A DNA stretch of 64,000 nt from Seriola aureovittata (lineage: Eukaryota > Chordata > Actinopteri > Carangiformes > Carangidae), in the NCBI RefSeq assembly GCF_021018895.1, contig NC_079374.1, positions 6,283,212 to 6,347,211 of the forward strand, in the 5' to 3' direction. Below the pieces are notes generated by a model, which did not search any database, was not told where the DNA came from, and saw nothing but the letters and a program-made list of their open reading frames with translations. The translations under genes were made by a program, and so were the position numbers. Shown one piece after another: positions 26,672-38,626 of the stretch. Each line of letters starts with the position of its first letter. The first letter of the stretch is position 1.

Positions 26672-28605
26672 TAAACTGTGGGCCCGGCCAGGCTCGGTCT
26701 GCGTGCCGGCCGGGAGCTGAGCGTGCACTGAGGTCTGGATGACTTCACTGAAAAAATACTGCAGCGCCAGATTTGAGTCAGCGCAGCGTCATGCTTGTGC
26801 CAGCTGGGGCTTTTTTTTTTTTTATTGCCAGTGTTGTTTTATAAAGTTTCACATGATTGCACAGTTGCAGGCCGGTATACGAGTCAGTTTTACTAGAAAA
26901 AAAAAAAACACATTGCACATATCGTTTGATCATTACGTTGCAAACAGCACAGAACGTCGATTTATTCATGCACAAAAAGAGCCAATAAGCACAGCTCTGA
27001 TCCGCCTCTCTCTGGCTGTGTGTCAGTGAGCAGACACACTTTAACCTGGTGTAGGACAGGTGCACCAGCTGGCAGGTGGAGACTACCACCTCTAGCAGGT
27101 GCTCTGAGCACGCCTCACTACTGAGCAGTTGTCAGTATCTTTAATATCGTTTTCTTTTTAAGTTTAAATAAATTTTATATGATTTAATAAAGAATCCAGT
27201 GGCTAATTTGTTGGATTACACATCGTGTTATGTCATAACTAAGGTTCCCAGAATCCGTCTTCTCTAATCTAACCCTGACTGGGATTATACCAGAGGCTAC
27301 AGTCATATTGCTGCTTGTCAACATGTGCGTTGTAGTTTTTCTGTCACTGTTTTCCTGGCTGTGACGCAGAAGATGCAGCTGCCACTCATAATCCCACCAA
27401 CAAAAATGTGATTGGCTCAGCCTGAGTATCTACGAGCAAAACAGGAGATAGAAATGAAACGCATTGCTCTATTTTCAGGTTACCTCTGGTCACTTGTGGA
27501 TGATTAAAACATTAGTGCCAATCAAAGAAAATCTAATATTTCCTGTTTGGGTCCTTTCGCTGTCTAGTTGTGCTTGTTCTTATTTTAATCCGTAAGCCTT
27601 TCCCGTGTTTTAACTTGTCAAACATGATGTTTTATTTTAAAACCTCTGCATGAAAATTGCCCCTTTGACATTTTTATGAATCTTCTGCTCATCAGTCTTG
27701 TTTTTATTTCACTAATATCTACAATTAGATTACTATTTGTAGAGTTGTTACTCTTTGTGACCTTGTTTATTACTGTCATGTGACACGCAGTATAAACCAC
27801 ATGTCTCTACTATAGCCACAGTAACACGCTTCATCTTAAAAGAGGCAAGACAGAGCTTTGACCTTTAGGCTGCGAGTCAGGACATGGACTGTGGCCACGA
27901 GTTGGTGGTTTCAGCGTGATGAAAGAACGAGTAAAATTTTCTATTAACAAGGGTCACAGGGCGAGAGACTGAATCTTTTATGTGGCTCAGAGGCTGAAAT
28001 TTAAATGACCCCTCCGTTAATCTGCTTTCACACACGATCTGAACTGAACTTTAATCAAATTTGCAGTTTCTCATATTCAGTGTTTGCAACTGGACTTCAA
28101 ACATAATTTATAATCCACAAGTTGAGCGTTGTCACTATGTTCCCAGACTTTCTTTTCATACTTCATTGGTTCACTGACATAAGCCCAAATATTTAAAGAC
28201 CCCCTCCAATGAAAATCTTTGTCTTTAACCTTGTTAACATGTCCATATGGTGTTTTTTTATATACTACAACACATATCATACGTCATATAGCTAAGGAAC
28301 CAATCGAAACCAAAACGTAATTTTGCGTGGACGAGGGGCGGGACAAAATAAACCCGAAACCTCGTCAGTACAGAGAGTGAGAGTTTGCATTACTACAACA
28401 CCAACACTGTGTCAGCCACTGCCAGCATAAACAAATGAAAGATGCTAACTATGCTAACCGTTCTGAAATACTTTTAACTTTTTATGTTGGAAAACCATGT
28501 TAAACAAAATATTAATCATAGCAGAGTATTTTCACAGAGTTTAAAACACATCAGGAGAGGAGGAGAGGAACTATAAGAGACACACACATGATCCATCCAT
28601 CATAA

Positions 28606-28788
<183 letters not shown>

Positions 28789-29275
28789 TAACAGTATAAC
28801 AGGGGCTGGACACTAGGAATAGATCACAAGACATTTTATCAAGGTGAAAGTGACAAAACTATAAAAAGCTGCAGCTGCAGTTTTTCTGTACATAATTAAA
28901 AGGTCAGTCCAATCAAATAACAGAAAACATCATTTTCCACAGGCTTTTATTGCGGTGCTTTTGAAATCTCTGTTGCTGAGAGTTCTGCTGCCACAACAGC
29001 CCAGTGCAATGTTTTGTTATAGACACGCCGCCTCTGCAGGAAGTAGTTAGTGGATTATCCAGACTCACCAGGACACTGTCTGTGGAATGAAGTGTTGCTG
29101 TAAAACAGTCTGGGAAGTGTCAGAAATCACAGTTTTGTTCTGCTCAAGTCTGCTCCTGTAAGAGCTGAAACTGCTTCCTTTACACGTGTGTGTATTTGTT
29201 GGAAGGAATAAATGTGTATAAAAGAGAGAATCGTCAACACAAACTGACACTGACTCATCTTCCCTTCTCCTTCAG

Positions 29276-29330
29276 AGTGACCTGTGGTCCTGTGGCATCA
29301 CAGCCATAGAGATGGCTGAGGGAGCTCCAC
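29276..29330 (+). CDS. map4k4: map4k4 window exon 6: helix F
   Basis: Eighteen codons plus one base, SDLWSCGITAIEMAEGAP and the first base of the next Pro. SDLWS...GITAIEMAEG is the helix F segment. The Cys in SCGIT matches MAP4K4; TNIK and MINK1 have Leu there. This is one of the better single-residue clues to the gene's identity. Acceptor TTCAG, donor GTAAGT. Confidence 0.94.
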
Positions 29331-29660
29331 GTAAGTACAGTCACATTGACCTAATGCTGGTTTTTTTTTTTGGCATATTATGATAATTATTTTTGAGAAA
29401 TTGGTAGAATTAATGTGATAAAATCAGAGCATCAGTGGCATGTTTTAGTCTCCGCTCTGCACAATTTATCGTTTGTTAGTGCGTTGGTCAGATTTGTTGA
29501 TGTTTGTTGAAGACAGATGGGTTACAAGTGGTGTGAGCAGAGGGGTGTGGTGGTTAAAACTAACAAAGTGCTACATAAATGCAGGTCCATTTACCATCTG
29601 TTGAGAGTGATTATACTAAAGTACCGCAGTTAATTTTACAATAATATGTACATTTTTTAA

Positions 29661-30193
<533 letters not shown>

Positions 30194-30454
30194 TGAGGAG
30201 CTGCTCTATGAAAATGTGTCCGTCAGCGGCAGGAAGGACAAAGTAAAAGGACATACCTGCTGTGCATTACAGAGGAAAAAAAAAACTGATTTAATTTGAA
30301 ATACTCTCGTACAGTTACACTTTTTTTTGTGTATTTATTTTGATGTTGTAAAAGAAAATTTCAAAATGAAATTAATTCAAAATTCAAAATAATTCATTTT
30401 AATGACTGTTACTTAGCTGTTATATATTTATTCTTATATTATTATTATTCACAG

Positions 30455-30527
30455 ATGAGACTGAGTATGAATACAGTGGCAGTGAAGAAGAGGAGGAAGA
30501 AGCATCTGAGCAAGAAGGAGAACCAAG
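30455..30527 (+). CDS. map4k4: map4k4 window exon 9: acidic segment
   Basis: Encodes DETEYEYSGSEEEEEE followed by ASEQEGEP and two bases of Ser. DETEYEYSGSEEE is a hallmark just after the kinase domain in all three GCK-IV paralogues. The tail EQEGEPS is close to mammalian MAP4K4 (PEQEGEPS). Acceptor ATTCACAG, donor GTAACT. Confidence 0.94.
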
Positions 30528-31057
30528 GTAACTGCAGTCTTACACTAATCACCATCTTCTGTTCGTCTTACTGGTGATGAATTAAATGATGAATGCTTGA
30601 ATGTTTTATTGAAATAATAATCAAAACGGGAGAAATTAAAGGAAAAAGTGCCATGGATAAATAATTATCATTTCTTTAATCTCTATTTATTTTTTTTATT
30701 ATTATTACTATATTCTTTTTTTTCTCATTTTGTATGATCTAAATGTTTTTACATGGAGGTGAGGTGTAACATGAGCCCTGGATGGGTTTCTTACTGCACC
30801 TGCACATCCACTTCATAAAAACAAAACTATATTAAATGTATTTGTAATGTTTTATGTTTGCAAATTAATGAATTAAATCAAAATCAAGCTTTAATTTTTT
30901 AGGAATACAAATGTACAAATGTATCTGTGGCTATTTTTTCCATAATGTAAATGATGCCACTTAAACATGAGACTCTGTGTGTGTTCTTACATGGGGAAGT
31001 CAAGCAATAGCATTTGTGTCATGAACTAAGAAAAACTTTTCTTTTACCTCCGTATAG

Positions 31058-31268
31058 CTCCATAGTCAACGTGCCGGGTGAGTCGACCTTGCGCCGTGAC
31101 TTCATCCGGCTACAGCAGGAGAACAAGGAGCGCTCGGAGGCCCTGCGCCGCCAGCAGCTCCTGCAGGAGCAGCAGCTCCGCGAGCAGGAGGAGTACAAGC
31201 GCCAGCTACTGGCGGAGAGGCAGAAACGTATCGAGCAGCAGAAGGAGCAGAGGAGACGGCTGGAGGAG
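31058..31268 (+). CDS. map4k4: map4k4 window exon 10: start of the coiled coil
   Basis: Completes Ser and adds 70 codons: [20 protein letters not shown], then [20 protein letters not shown], then [20 protein letters not shown] and [20 protein letters not shown] is conserved across the family. [18 protein letters not shown] matches MAP4K4 rather than TNIK. The exon is GC- and CpG-rich compared with its AT-rich introns. Donor GTGAAC, phase 0. Confidence 0.96.
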
Positions 31269-31944
31269 GTGAACATAGATACATTCTCATACCTCAGGCT
31301 GAGTTAATCATAACACAGTGTTTATTAACATGACTGTAACAGAGAAGAAGGACCGAGTCGGAGCAGTGTGGTCGGACTGTGTTAACACAAGTGGCTATAA
31401 ACTGCTGGTTTCCTGTCCAGATGTAATCTGTAAATTGGAGTGTATAATATTTAAAAGTTATGATAATTGTTTACTGACAAACTTTACTGCTGAGATCCGG
31501 TGATGTGGTGACATCACCCAAACAGATTCACACGAACACTAATATTTAAAACACAAAGAAAACAAAAGTGGATATTTAAATCATTAAAATCAAGTTAAAC
31601 TGGACATCTCGTAACATATATTGTTTGGGCAAGTGTTGTAAAGTTGTCTTTAGTTATTGCCTTGTGCCAATTCACATGGTCAGAGAATCTATAGGACTGA
31701 TGCACCAAACTGCTGAAATAAAAACAGGTTATAAAGAAAACAGTAACTTTGCTTGAACAGTCAGAATAAGTCTAAAAAAATAATGATTTATTTATATATA
31801 CCTGATAAACCAGGTGGAGGTTAGTACAGGTAATAAACTGCTAAATAAAATGCTTCATAAATAGAGGCAGCAGTAAATACAGCCGTAAATAAAAGCCATC
31901 ACTTGCTGCTTTTTCTTTTTTATTGTCCCCATAAACTGAATGCC

Positions 31945-32085
31945 TGACAAAACAAGCAACTTTAAAGACGTCACCTTGGTCTGCAGGACATTACAATGAC
32001 TTTGTGAAACTTTTGACACTTATGACACCACCTGCTTACCAGAGGTCTATTAAGATAAATTAGTAATAAGACACACTGGACATTT
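31945..32085 (+). mobile_element. hAT-like MITE fragment
   Basis: CAAAACAAGCAACTTTAAAG and ACGTCACCTTGGTCTGC line up with the middle of the family at 4131. Confidence 0.35.
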
Positions 32086-33540
32086 AAAAAAAAAAAAAGG
32101 GTTGGTTTATTAAACTACACACCTCCAGTTGTAGTTGTCTATTCATAGGAACTATTTCTTCAGCAGGAAATAGAGTATCCTTCCACTGCTCTGAGTGAGA
32201 AGACAGGGAGATTTAACCAGATAGTCAGGTGCAGATTATATTTGTGTACATTATCTCTCTGTAATAAGATTAATGACTTTTGACCCTGAGGTTAGTGGTT
32301 AGATTTTTTTTTTGCTTGATGATTTCATATTTTAATCGATTTTAAGCTGCAGTGAAGAAACATTAATTGGTTTCCCCAGAGGACGAGTTTGAAAAGAGTT
32401 TGTAATTATCCTTTATCTCTTTGAGCTGTGGTCCCTTTATATTAGGGTTTATATTGCTTGGGTGCATTTCCTCGTCGCTTCTCTTAGAGGAGAGAGAAAA
32501 ATGTATCGTGAGAGAAGAGAGAGGGAAGTAGAGGGAGGACTGGAGATGGGGAGAGATGATTATAAATCTGGACAGAAGTAGACTGAGCTAAATTCTCTGG
32601 AAGGAAAAGAAGAGAGAGACTTAAATACTGACAAACAAAGAGATATACGGGATAAGAGAATATAAAATGGGACAAGAGTGCGGTGACTATCAGCACATTT
32701 AAATGCTCAAACAGACAGAGCAGATTTTAATTTACTACCTCAAAGGTGTAAGGCGTTTGTAAGAGAGAGAAAGAAAGAGAGAGAAAAAGTTTGATTGTAG
32801 TTCATGTTTTCCCACAGCAGTCACAGCTCGAGGCTCTGGGTTTGATTCATGATGGCGCTTGTGTATAAATCAGACAGTTAGAAGCCGCAGCTGAGCGCAG
32901 AAACACCGCTGTACATGTGCACTCCTGTTTTGATGGATTACCTCCTGTGGATTCCTCGATGCCGAGCGCTGACTTGTGTGCAAACATGATGCGTCATGAT
33001 ACTAAAGCCTGCACAGCTGATGTCCTGCTGCCTCCACTGCACCTTCTCATGACACACTGACTGACAGAAATCAGTGTAATTTCTTCATCCGTCTGCACAG
33101 AGAACCAAGTGTTAGATGACTGCCTCTCAGAATTAACCCTTTACTCTGATTAATGATTAAGTCTGCATGCAATGTTGACATTTTAACTTCCTTCCTTGTC
33201 ACTTAAGCTCATCCAGTGTCTGTATTTATTTTTATTTTCTCCACTCAGGCTGGTAAATACAGGCACACGTGCTCCAGACTAAAAACCATCCATCCAGAAA
33301 GCGGGCGTCATAGTTTGGACCATTTGAAGGGGCCGCTAAAATCCTAATTCTTATTTAAGCCACATTAGTGTAGCCTTGACAGTGGATTGGAAGAAAATGG
33401 CACATATCCTTGAACAGATGGCCTTGAATATACTGGATTTTTTAAAAATGCGAATGTAGCACTCAGTCTATTCACCCCACTGCTGTGAACCTGGCAGCAG
33501 TCTTTAATTTGTGTTCATTTAATTTTTAAGCCTCCACCAA

Positions 33541-33735
33541 AAAACAATTTTCATCAGTCATTGACACTTTCATGTCTTCAGACTGATTATTTTGTCCAAA
33601 CAACAGCTCAGAGACTAAAAATACTTAATTTACTTCAATATATCACAAAGAAAAACTGCAGATTTACACCTTTGAAAAGATTGGAACCAGCAAATATTTG
33701 TAATTTTTTCTATCAACTAACATAAAGTAATAGAC
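33541..33735 (-). mobile_element. hAT-like MITE fragment, reverse orientation
   Basis: GTCTTCAGACTGATTATTTT, TTGTCCAAACAACAGC, and GATTGGAACCAGCAAATA are reverse-complement landmarks of the family at 4131. Confidence 0.45.
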
Positions 33736-34067
33736 TAATCATTTTAGCATTAATGGTGTCTTGTCAAAAGTCTCAAGAAAAGAAATGGTAGAACACGTAG
33801 AACAATGTCAGATCTCAGAAACAGCTGTGGATTCTGCCAATTTGTGAATATGATCAGTTTTCATAAGTATTTATCTCCATGATCTAATGAAAACAGATTT
33901 TATCAGATTTTCCTCATCCAACACGATCCTCTATGTTGGGCCTCGTTCTCGGCTCTGGTTTGTTTTGCTGGCAGGATGACCGGTGGGTTTTTTGCTGAAT
34001 GGGTCTTAAGACGCTGATGATGAGTCTGTTTTCTGTCTTCTCGGTTCCTTTTCATACAGGACACTTT

Positions 34068-34126
34068 GTAACTGTAAATGTAGTTAAACCATAAATTGAT
34101 TATGGTTTAACTACATTTACAGTTAC
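34068..34126. repeat. Perfect inverted repeat, 27-bp arms, 5-base loop
   Basis: The left arm 34068-34094 (GTAACTGTAAATG, then TAGTTAAACCATAA) is the exact reverse complement of the right arm 34100-34126. The loop is ATTGA. It sits 260 bp upstream of window exon 11 in unique intron sequence. Confidence 0.97.
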
Positions 34127-34385
34127 TTTACTTAGACAGTATCACATACACAAAAATGTGTCATTGGCTGTTTTGCTGTGTGACTTTCTTTGTGCTTGTG
34201 TCTTGATGTTTATACTGACGTTGTATTAGGTGGATGATATAACCCTCACTTATCCATCCACATCATGATAATAATAAAAACTCGTGCTAGAAACAGATCT
34301 GATATAAGAAGACAAGAATCCAGGACGAGAACTCGGGCACTAAACAGGGTTTCTCTTTTAACTCGCCTCCTGTGTCGTCCCGCAG

Positions 34386-34547
34386 CAACAACGGCGTGAG
34401 CGTGAGATGAGGAGGCAGCAGGAGCGCGAGCAGCGCCGGCGTGAGCAGGAGGAGAAGAGACGCATCGAGGAGATGGAGCGACGCCGAAAAGAGGAGGAAG
34501 AGCGCAGGAGGGCCGAGGAGGAAAAGAGGAGGGCCGACCGAGAACAG
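34386..34547 (+). CDS. map4k4: map4k4 window exon 11: Arg/Glu coiled coil
   Basis: Fifty-four codons, from [19 protein letters not shown] to [12 protein letters not shown], phase 0 at both ends. The segment is almost entirely R, E, Q and K with few hydrophobic positions, so it probably forms a long single alpha-helix or coiled coil. It lines up with the MAP4K4 stretch that has [22 protein letters not shown]. In mammals this region is subject to alternative splicing. Acceptor CCGCAG, donor GTACGA. Confidence 0.95.
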
Positions 34548-34656
34548 GTACGAGCCAGAAACATTTTGGAGGGGGGGCATGATGCTTCAGGAAGGTGTGG
34601 CCTAATTAAATGTTTATATCTTATTTAAGTTGATGCTTGTTAATGCGAATCAAAAT

Positions 34657-34680
34657 GGGGTTAGGGTTAGGGTTAGGGTT
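34657..34680. repeat. Short interstitial TTAGGG repeat
   Basis: GGGG followed by three TTAGGG units and TT, 110 bp after window exon 11. Confidence 0.95.
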
Positions 34681-34983
34681 CTAATCTAAATTTATATCTT
34701 TCGATCTGTCTCTGCGAATACGACCCATTTCAACACAATATTTTCTAATTCCACCTTTCTTATTCTTATTTCATCCATAATTTAATGAAGTTTTATTCGA
34801 CCTTGACTGAAAAAAAAACAAAGATTTGGTTGAATTTATGTAAATTGTTGCAACCACAGGATCCTCTGGAGGAGCTGCTCTGTGTTTCCATATTTGTGTG
34901 TTCCACTTTAGTCTGCTGACCTTTGACATGTGGAAATAAATGATTTCCTGACATTGAACTCTCGGCCTGTGTTTGACTGACAG

Positions 34984-35070
34984 GAGTACATCCGTCGGCA
35001 GTTGGAGGAGGAGCAGAGGCACCTGGAGATCCTGCAGCAGCAGCTGCTCCATGAACAGGCCATGCTGCTG
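34984..35070 (+). CDS. map4k4: map4k4 window exon 12: coiled coil
   Basis: Twenty-nine codons, [20 protein letters not shown] then LLHEQAMLL, phase 0 at both ends, acceptor TGACAG, donor [17 protein letters not shown] with regular Leu/Ile spacing supports a coiled coil, known in this family for partner binding and self-association. Confidence 0.95.
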
Positions 35071-36857
35071 GTGAGTGTTTAGCTGTCCTGTCTAAACCCG
35101 GAAAACCATATTTACATGAGTTCATTCTTCCTTATAAAAATATAGAAAATTCTTCTTCTTTGTCTGAGTATTGGCCCCTGTTCTCTCTCTTTCTCTCACA
35201 CCCCTTTTCCTTCTTCAAGTAGATTCTCTTTCTTTCCCCCCTGCCTTTAAATCTATGTTTCCTTAATGTTATTCCATCTGTTCCTGTGTCCCAGTGGTTA
35301 TTTTTTAATGTTTCCACATCTCCCTGGTTGTTAAATTTCATAATGCAGGTACTTATTATTCCTCCGTTACACAAACTTTCCTGTTTTCCTTCAAATCTAA
35401 ACCCAATCAAATTTTTGGAGCTAACTTATGACTTTTGTAGATCCGCAGGGAGCCATTAACAGCTGAGGTCAAAACATAATAATTCCTCTTAGGTTGTTGC
35501 TGGGGAAGTCGGGATGTTTACAGGGCCTTAGTGATGGTGATGTCATCACCAGGAAACTAGTCATCCAACAGGAAGAGAGGGTCTGTATGACTTGATGTTT
35601 TTCGTTTTTAAAGGATTCTGCTCCTGCGGGGATTACAGAGGATATTCAGATAATGAAAGGATACGACCACTCATATCCCCACTCCCAGGTTCACACCATC
35701 ACTTTATCACTGGCTGCGTTCTCCCGTTCCCACTCTGTCACCGTTCTTAAACTTCAGTATGAAAAAACATGTTTCCCTTACATCATGTTTGGCTGTCACA
35801 CTTGCATTAGTATGAAAACATTTGCTTTGAAAAGATTTAAGAGAATTTTATACTTTAGATTTAACATCTTGCTATATATAGATGCAGCTTCTGGTAACGG
35901 GCATGAGTATCAAAACTCATAAAAGTCATTACTGATTTAATAGCTCTGTGGTTTGATTGCTTTTGACCAAAGTTAACTGCTCTAACAGACGTGCAGTCGC
36001 ACTTTTTTTTTTTTGATGAAAATGATTGGGGTTTGGAGCGAGGCTGAATCTTAATGTTTGACTTTCACAAAAAAACAAAACCCTTGCCAAAGTTATTAAT
36101 ATTTGGTTTGGATGCTGTAATGCCCCTCCCTCTAATTTCTCAAAACAACCCTGATTTCAAGCTCAAAAAAATTGGAGGAGGAGGTTGGGTTGTGCATTAT
36201 TTTATTTAACTCTACATGATGCATTAAATTTGAGCGATCGTTGACTAGTGAAAAAACTGGCTGCTCTCTAGAGAGACAATCCACAACAACTATAAAGATC
36301 AACATCTAGTGTTTCTCAGCTCTGACGTATTGGTCCTACTAGCAGCTAGAAAATAAATAATTGTAATGATCCATGGCACATAGAAAAGGCCTGTTTCTAA
36401 TGTGATGTAACTATTTGATCTTTTTAAGGATTAATTTGTAGGAAAAGGAATAAATGAATTATAAATCAAGGGCATGGAAAAGGTAGACTCTCCACTGCTC
36501 TCACCAAAAAAATCTGACTACCACCTCTTCAGCAAAAATACATGACCCCCCTTCCAACATCATGATGAGGCTTACAATTGACTGACCACATCAAAGCTCT
36601 TGAAAATTAGCAGAATTGTGGAACAGTTTTATTCTTTATACTTTACAGTGAGAAGAATGTACTTATTTTTAGCTTCCCTTAGGATCTTGGTTCGCTCTCA
36701 GGTGCAGACTCTAAACTGTTAGGTTGAATGTTTGGAAGTCCAAGAAGGAATTAAAGTTGCTGGGGTATCACCGGAGGGGCCCTAAAGGAATAAAGTATTA
36801 AAAACACACAATGCTGTGGAAGCAGTTTTGGTTCAATTTGACCATCCCTGTACTCAG
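35071..36857 (+). other. map4k4: map4k4 intron, 1.8 kb
   Basis: Between window exons 12 and 13. It is AT-rich and unremarkable. An exon-like block at 35614-35688 (acceptor-like TTTTTAAAG, 25 open codons ending in CAG) has a poor donor (GTTCAC) and no similarity I know, so it is not called. Confidence 0.7.
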
Positions 36858-37196
36858 GAGTATAAATGGCGGGAGCTTGAGGAGCAGCGCCAAGCACAGA
36901 AGCTCCAGAGGCAGCTGCAGCAGGAGCAGGCCTACCTGCTGTCCCTCCAGCAAAACCAGAACCTGGACAGTAGCAAAACAGCCCAGCAACAGAGCACCAA
37001 ACCCCCACAGAACCTTGAACCTGATAGGGTAAAGCCCCCGCAGAGCCCTGGCCCGGATACGACAAAACAACCACAGAGCACTGACTGTGAGAAGACACGG
37101 TCCAGTCAAAACCACAGTCTGGAGAAAACTACAGACACCAAGCTACCTGTCGCTGACCTCCAAGGCCCCGCCCCTGACTCTGAGTCAGTCAGAGAG
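36858..37196 (+). CDS. map4k4: map4k4 window exon 13: Gln-rich segment with an 11-residue tandem repeat
   Basis: One hundred and thirteen codons, starting EYKWRELEEQRQAQKLQRQL and QQEQAYLLSLQQ (conserved), then a low-conservation linker ending PDSESVRE. From 36993 to 37124 the linker consists of four consecutive 33-bp units of 11 codons, probably a lineage-specific internal expansion (see findings). Phase 0 donor GTGAAC at 37197. The frame stays open ten codons into the intron before a stop at 37227-37229. The next exon joins to give RE-ADERYRK, comparable to REVEDRFRK in mammals. Confidence 0.92.
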
Positions 37197-38626
37197 GTGA
37201 ACCCTCGCAGCTCGACGCCGTCACACTGACTGCTGTAGAATGCTTCCCTTTGCTTGTGTGTACTCACTCCCTCTGCCTGGGGTGTGCTGTGTGGACATGG
37301 GGACGGCTAGCTGCTGGTGTGGGGTGTGTGGATGCTTTGTAGACGAGCTGTGTGACTAGAATCTATCAGTGTCTCTTTTTAAACCTGTAAGTCTAACAAT
37401 TAAACAGGTCCACGGTGCAGTTTTATTTCCAGTGATGCTGGGCGGCTCTCTCTACACTTACCTCTAGATGAAGGACATTTCTTGATTGCAACAGGAAATG
37501 CAATTTTTAAAAAAAACAGCTTTTCAATCTTCGGTAACCTTAACCTGCTTAAATCCAAAAGACAAACAATAGAAAAAAGTGTCATTTAAATAATTGTTTT
37601 ATGACTTAACTCAGTTCTACAGAGTCCTCAGTCATTGACTGAAAATTAACTTTTTACATTTTGATAATTGAGTAATAATTATAGTCAGTTATCATGTAAA
37701 AATAAAAAATAATATGTGACTAATTAAACTCAAGATAATAATGTTCAATGTCAAGTTGGAGAATTTCGGGGCCTAATGTCAAACCTAACCCTCATCTCAG
37801 CTTATGACTCCTCAAAATGACAACTCATACTTCCTGGGTATATTTTAGAAAACATCATTTGGCTATTTGCTGAATGCCTGATGATTTGTTTTCCCTCTTG
37901 ACCGCTGTAGAGTAGCAGTTTAGTGTTGACCTGGAAAGCTCCTCCTCCTCAGTGAGGGTGTCACCACTCCTCTAATTGGCCTCACTGTTGTCTTTGCCAC
38001 CATATTAATGAAGTTACTGTTACAATAAACCAGCTCGTTGTGACTCCCTGTCTCTCTCCTCTTGGCTTCCTGCTGTTGCCATTTAGCACCTGGTGGGGGA
38101 GGAAAAGGAGATAGACACACAAACCAAACCCAACAGCACTGGACTGACCACATGCAGTTCACATGTAGTTTTTCCTGGTTTTCTTTTTTTACTCTGGGAC
38201 AGGTGGGGTTTTATGGAACAACTCAAAAACTACAGGAAATTTTGCAGGAATGTTGTGTTAAAGAAGTTGAATTCTCACAGCTGATCTTTCAGCCATGTTG
38301 GAGGATGAACCTGGTTTTCAGTGCCCTCCAAGAAGCTACATCTACAAGACAATGGATTAAGGCATGCTAGCATTTGATTGACTGAGAGGGCAGGAGCTAT
38401 CTGAAGGCTCAGGTCATGTGAGAATATCACGGTGGTACCTAACGTCGCCGGAAAAATCTCAACTGATGTTATTGAACCATATTAGGTAGCATTAACTACA
38501 AAGCTAACCCTGGCTTCTGTAGGCTAGCAGTCAGGTTGCTAGCACGTATAAACATAAAATGGTGGATATATCAAAGTAGTAGTTTAATTTCTGGAAAAAA
38601 AATCACATGAAAATGTCACCATGAAT

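Larger units (their letters stand above)
31269..34385 (+). other. map4k4: map4k4 intron, 3.1 kb
   Basis: Between window exons 10 and 11. It contains hAT-like MITE fragments (31945-32085 and 33541-33735), GA-rich stretches (32484-32540, 32761-32790), a non-repetitive GC-richer block at about 32820-33110, and a perfect palindrome at 34068-34126. No extra exon was found. Confidence 0.75.

Noticed and set aside
35614..35688. Exon-like block in the exon 12-13 intron
   Set aside because: The donor GTTCAC is poor, no family similarity is recognised, and exon 12 already joins exon 13 in phase with a sequence that matches mammals.
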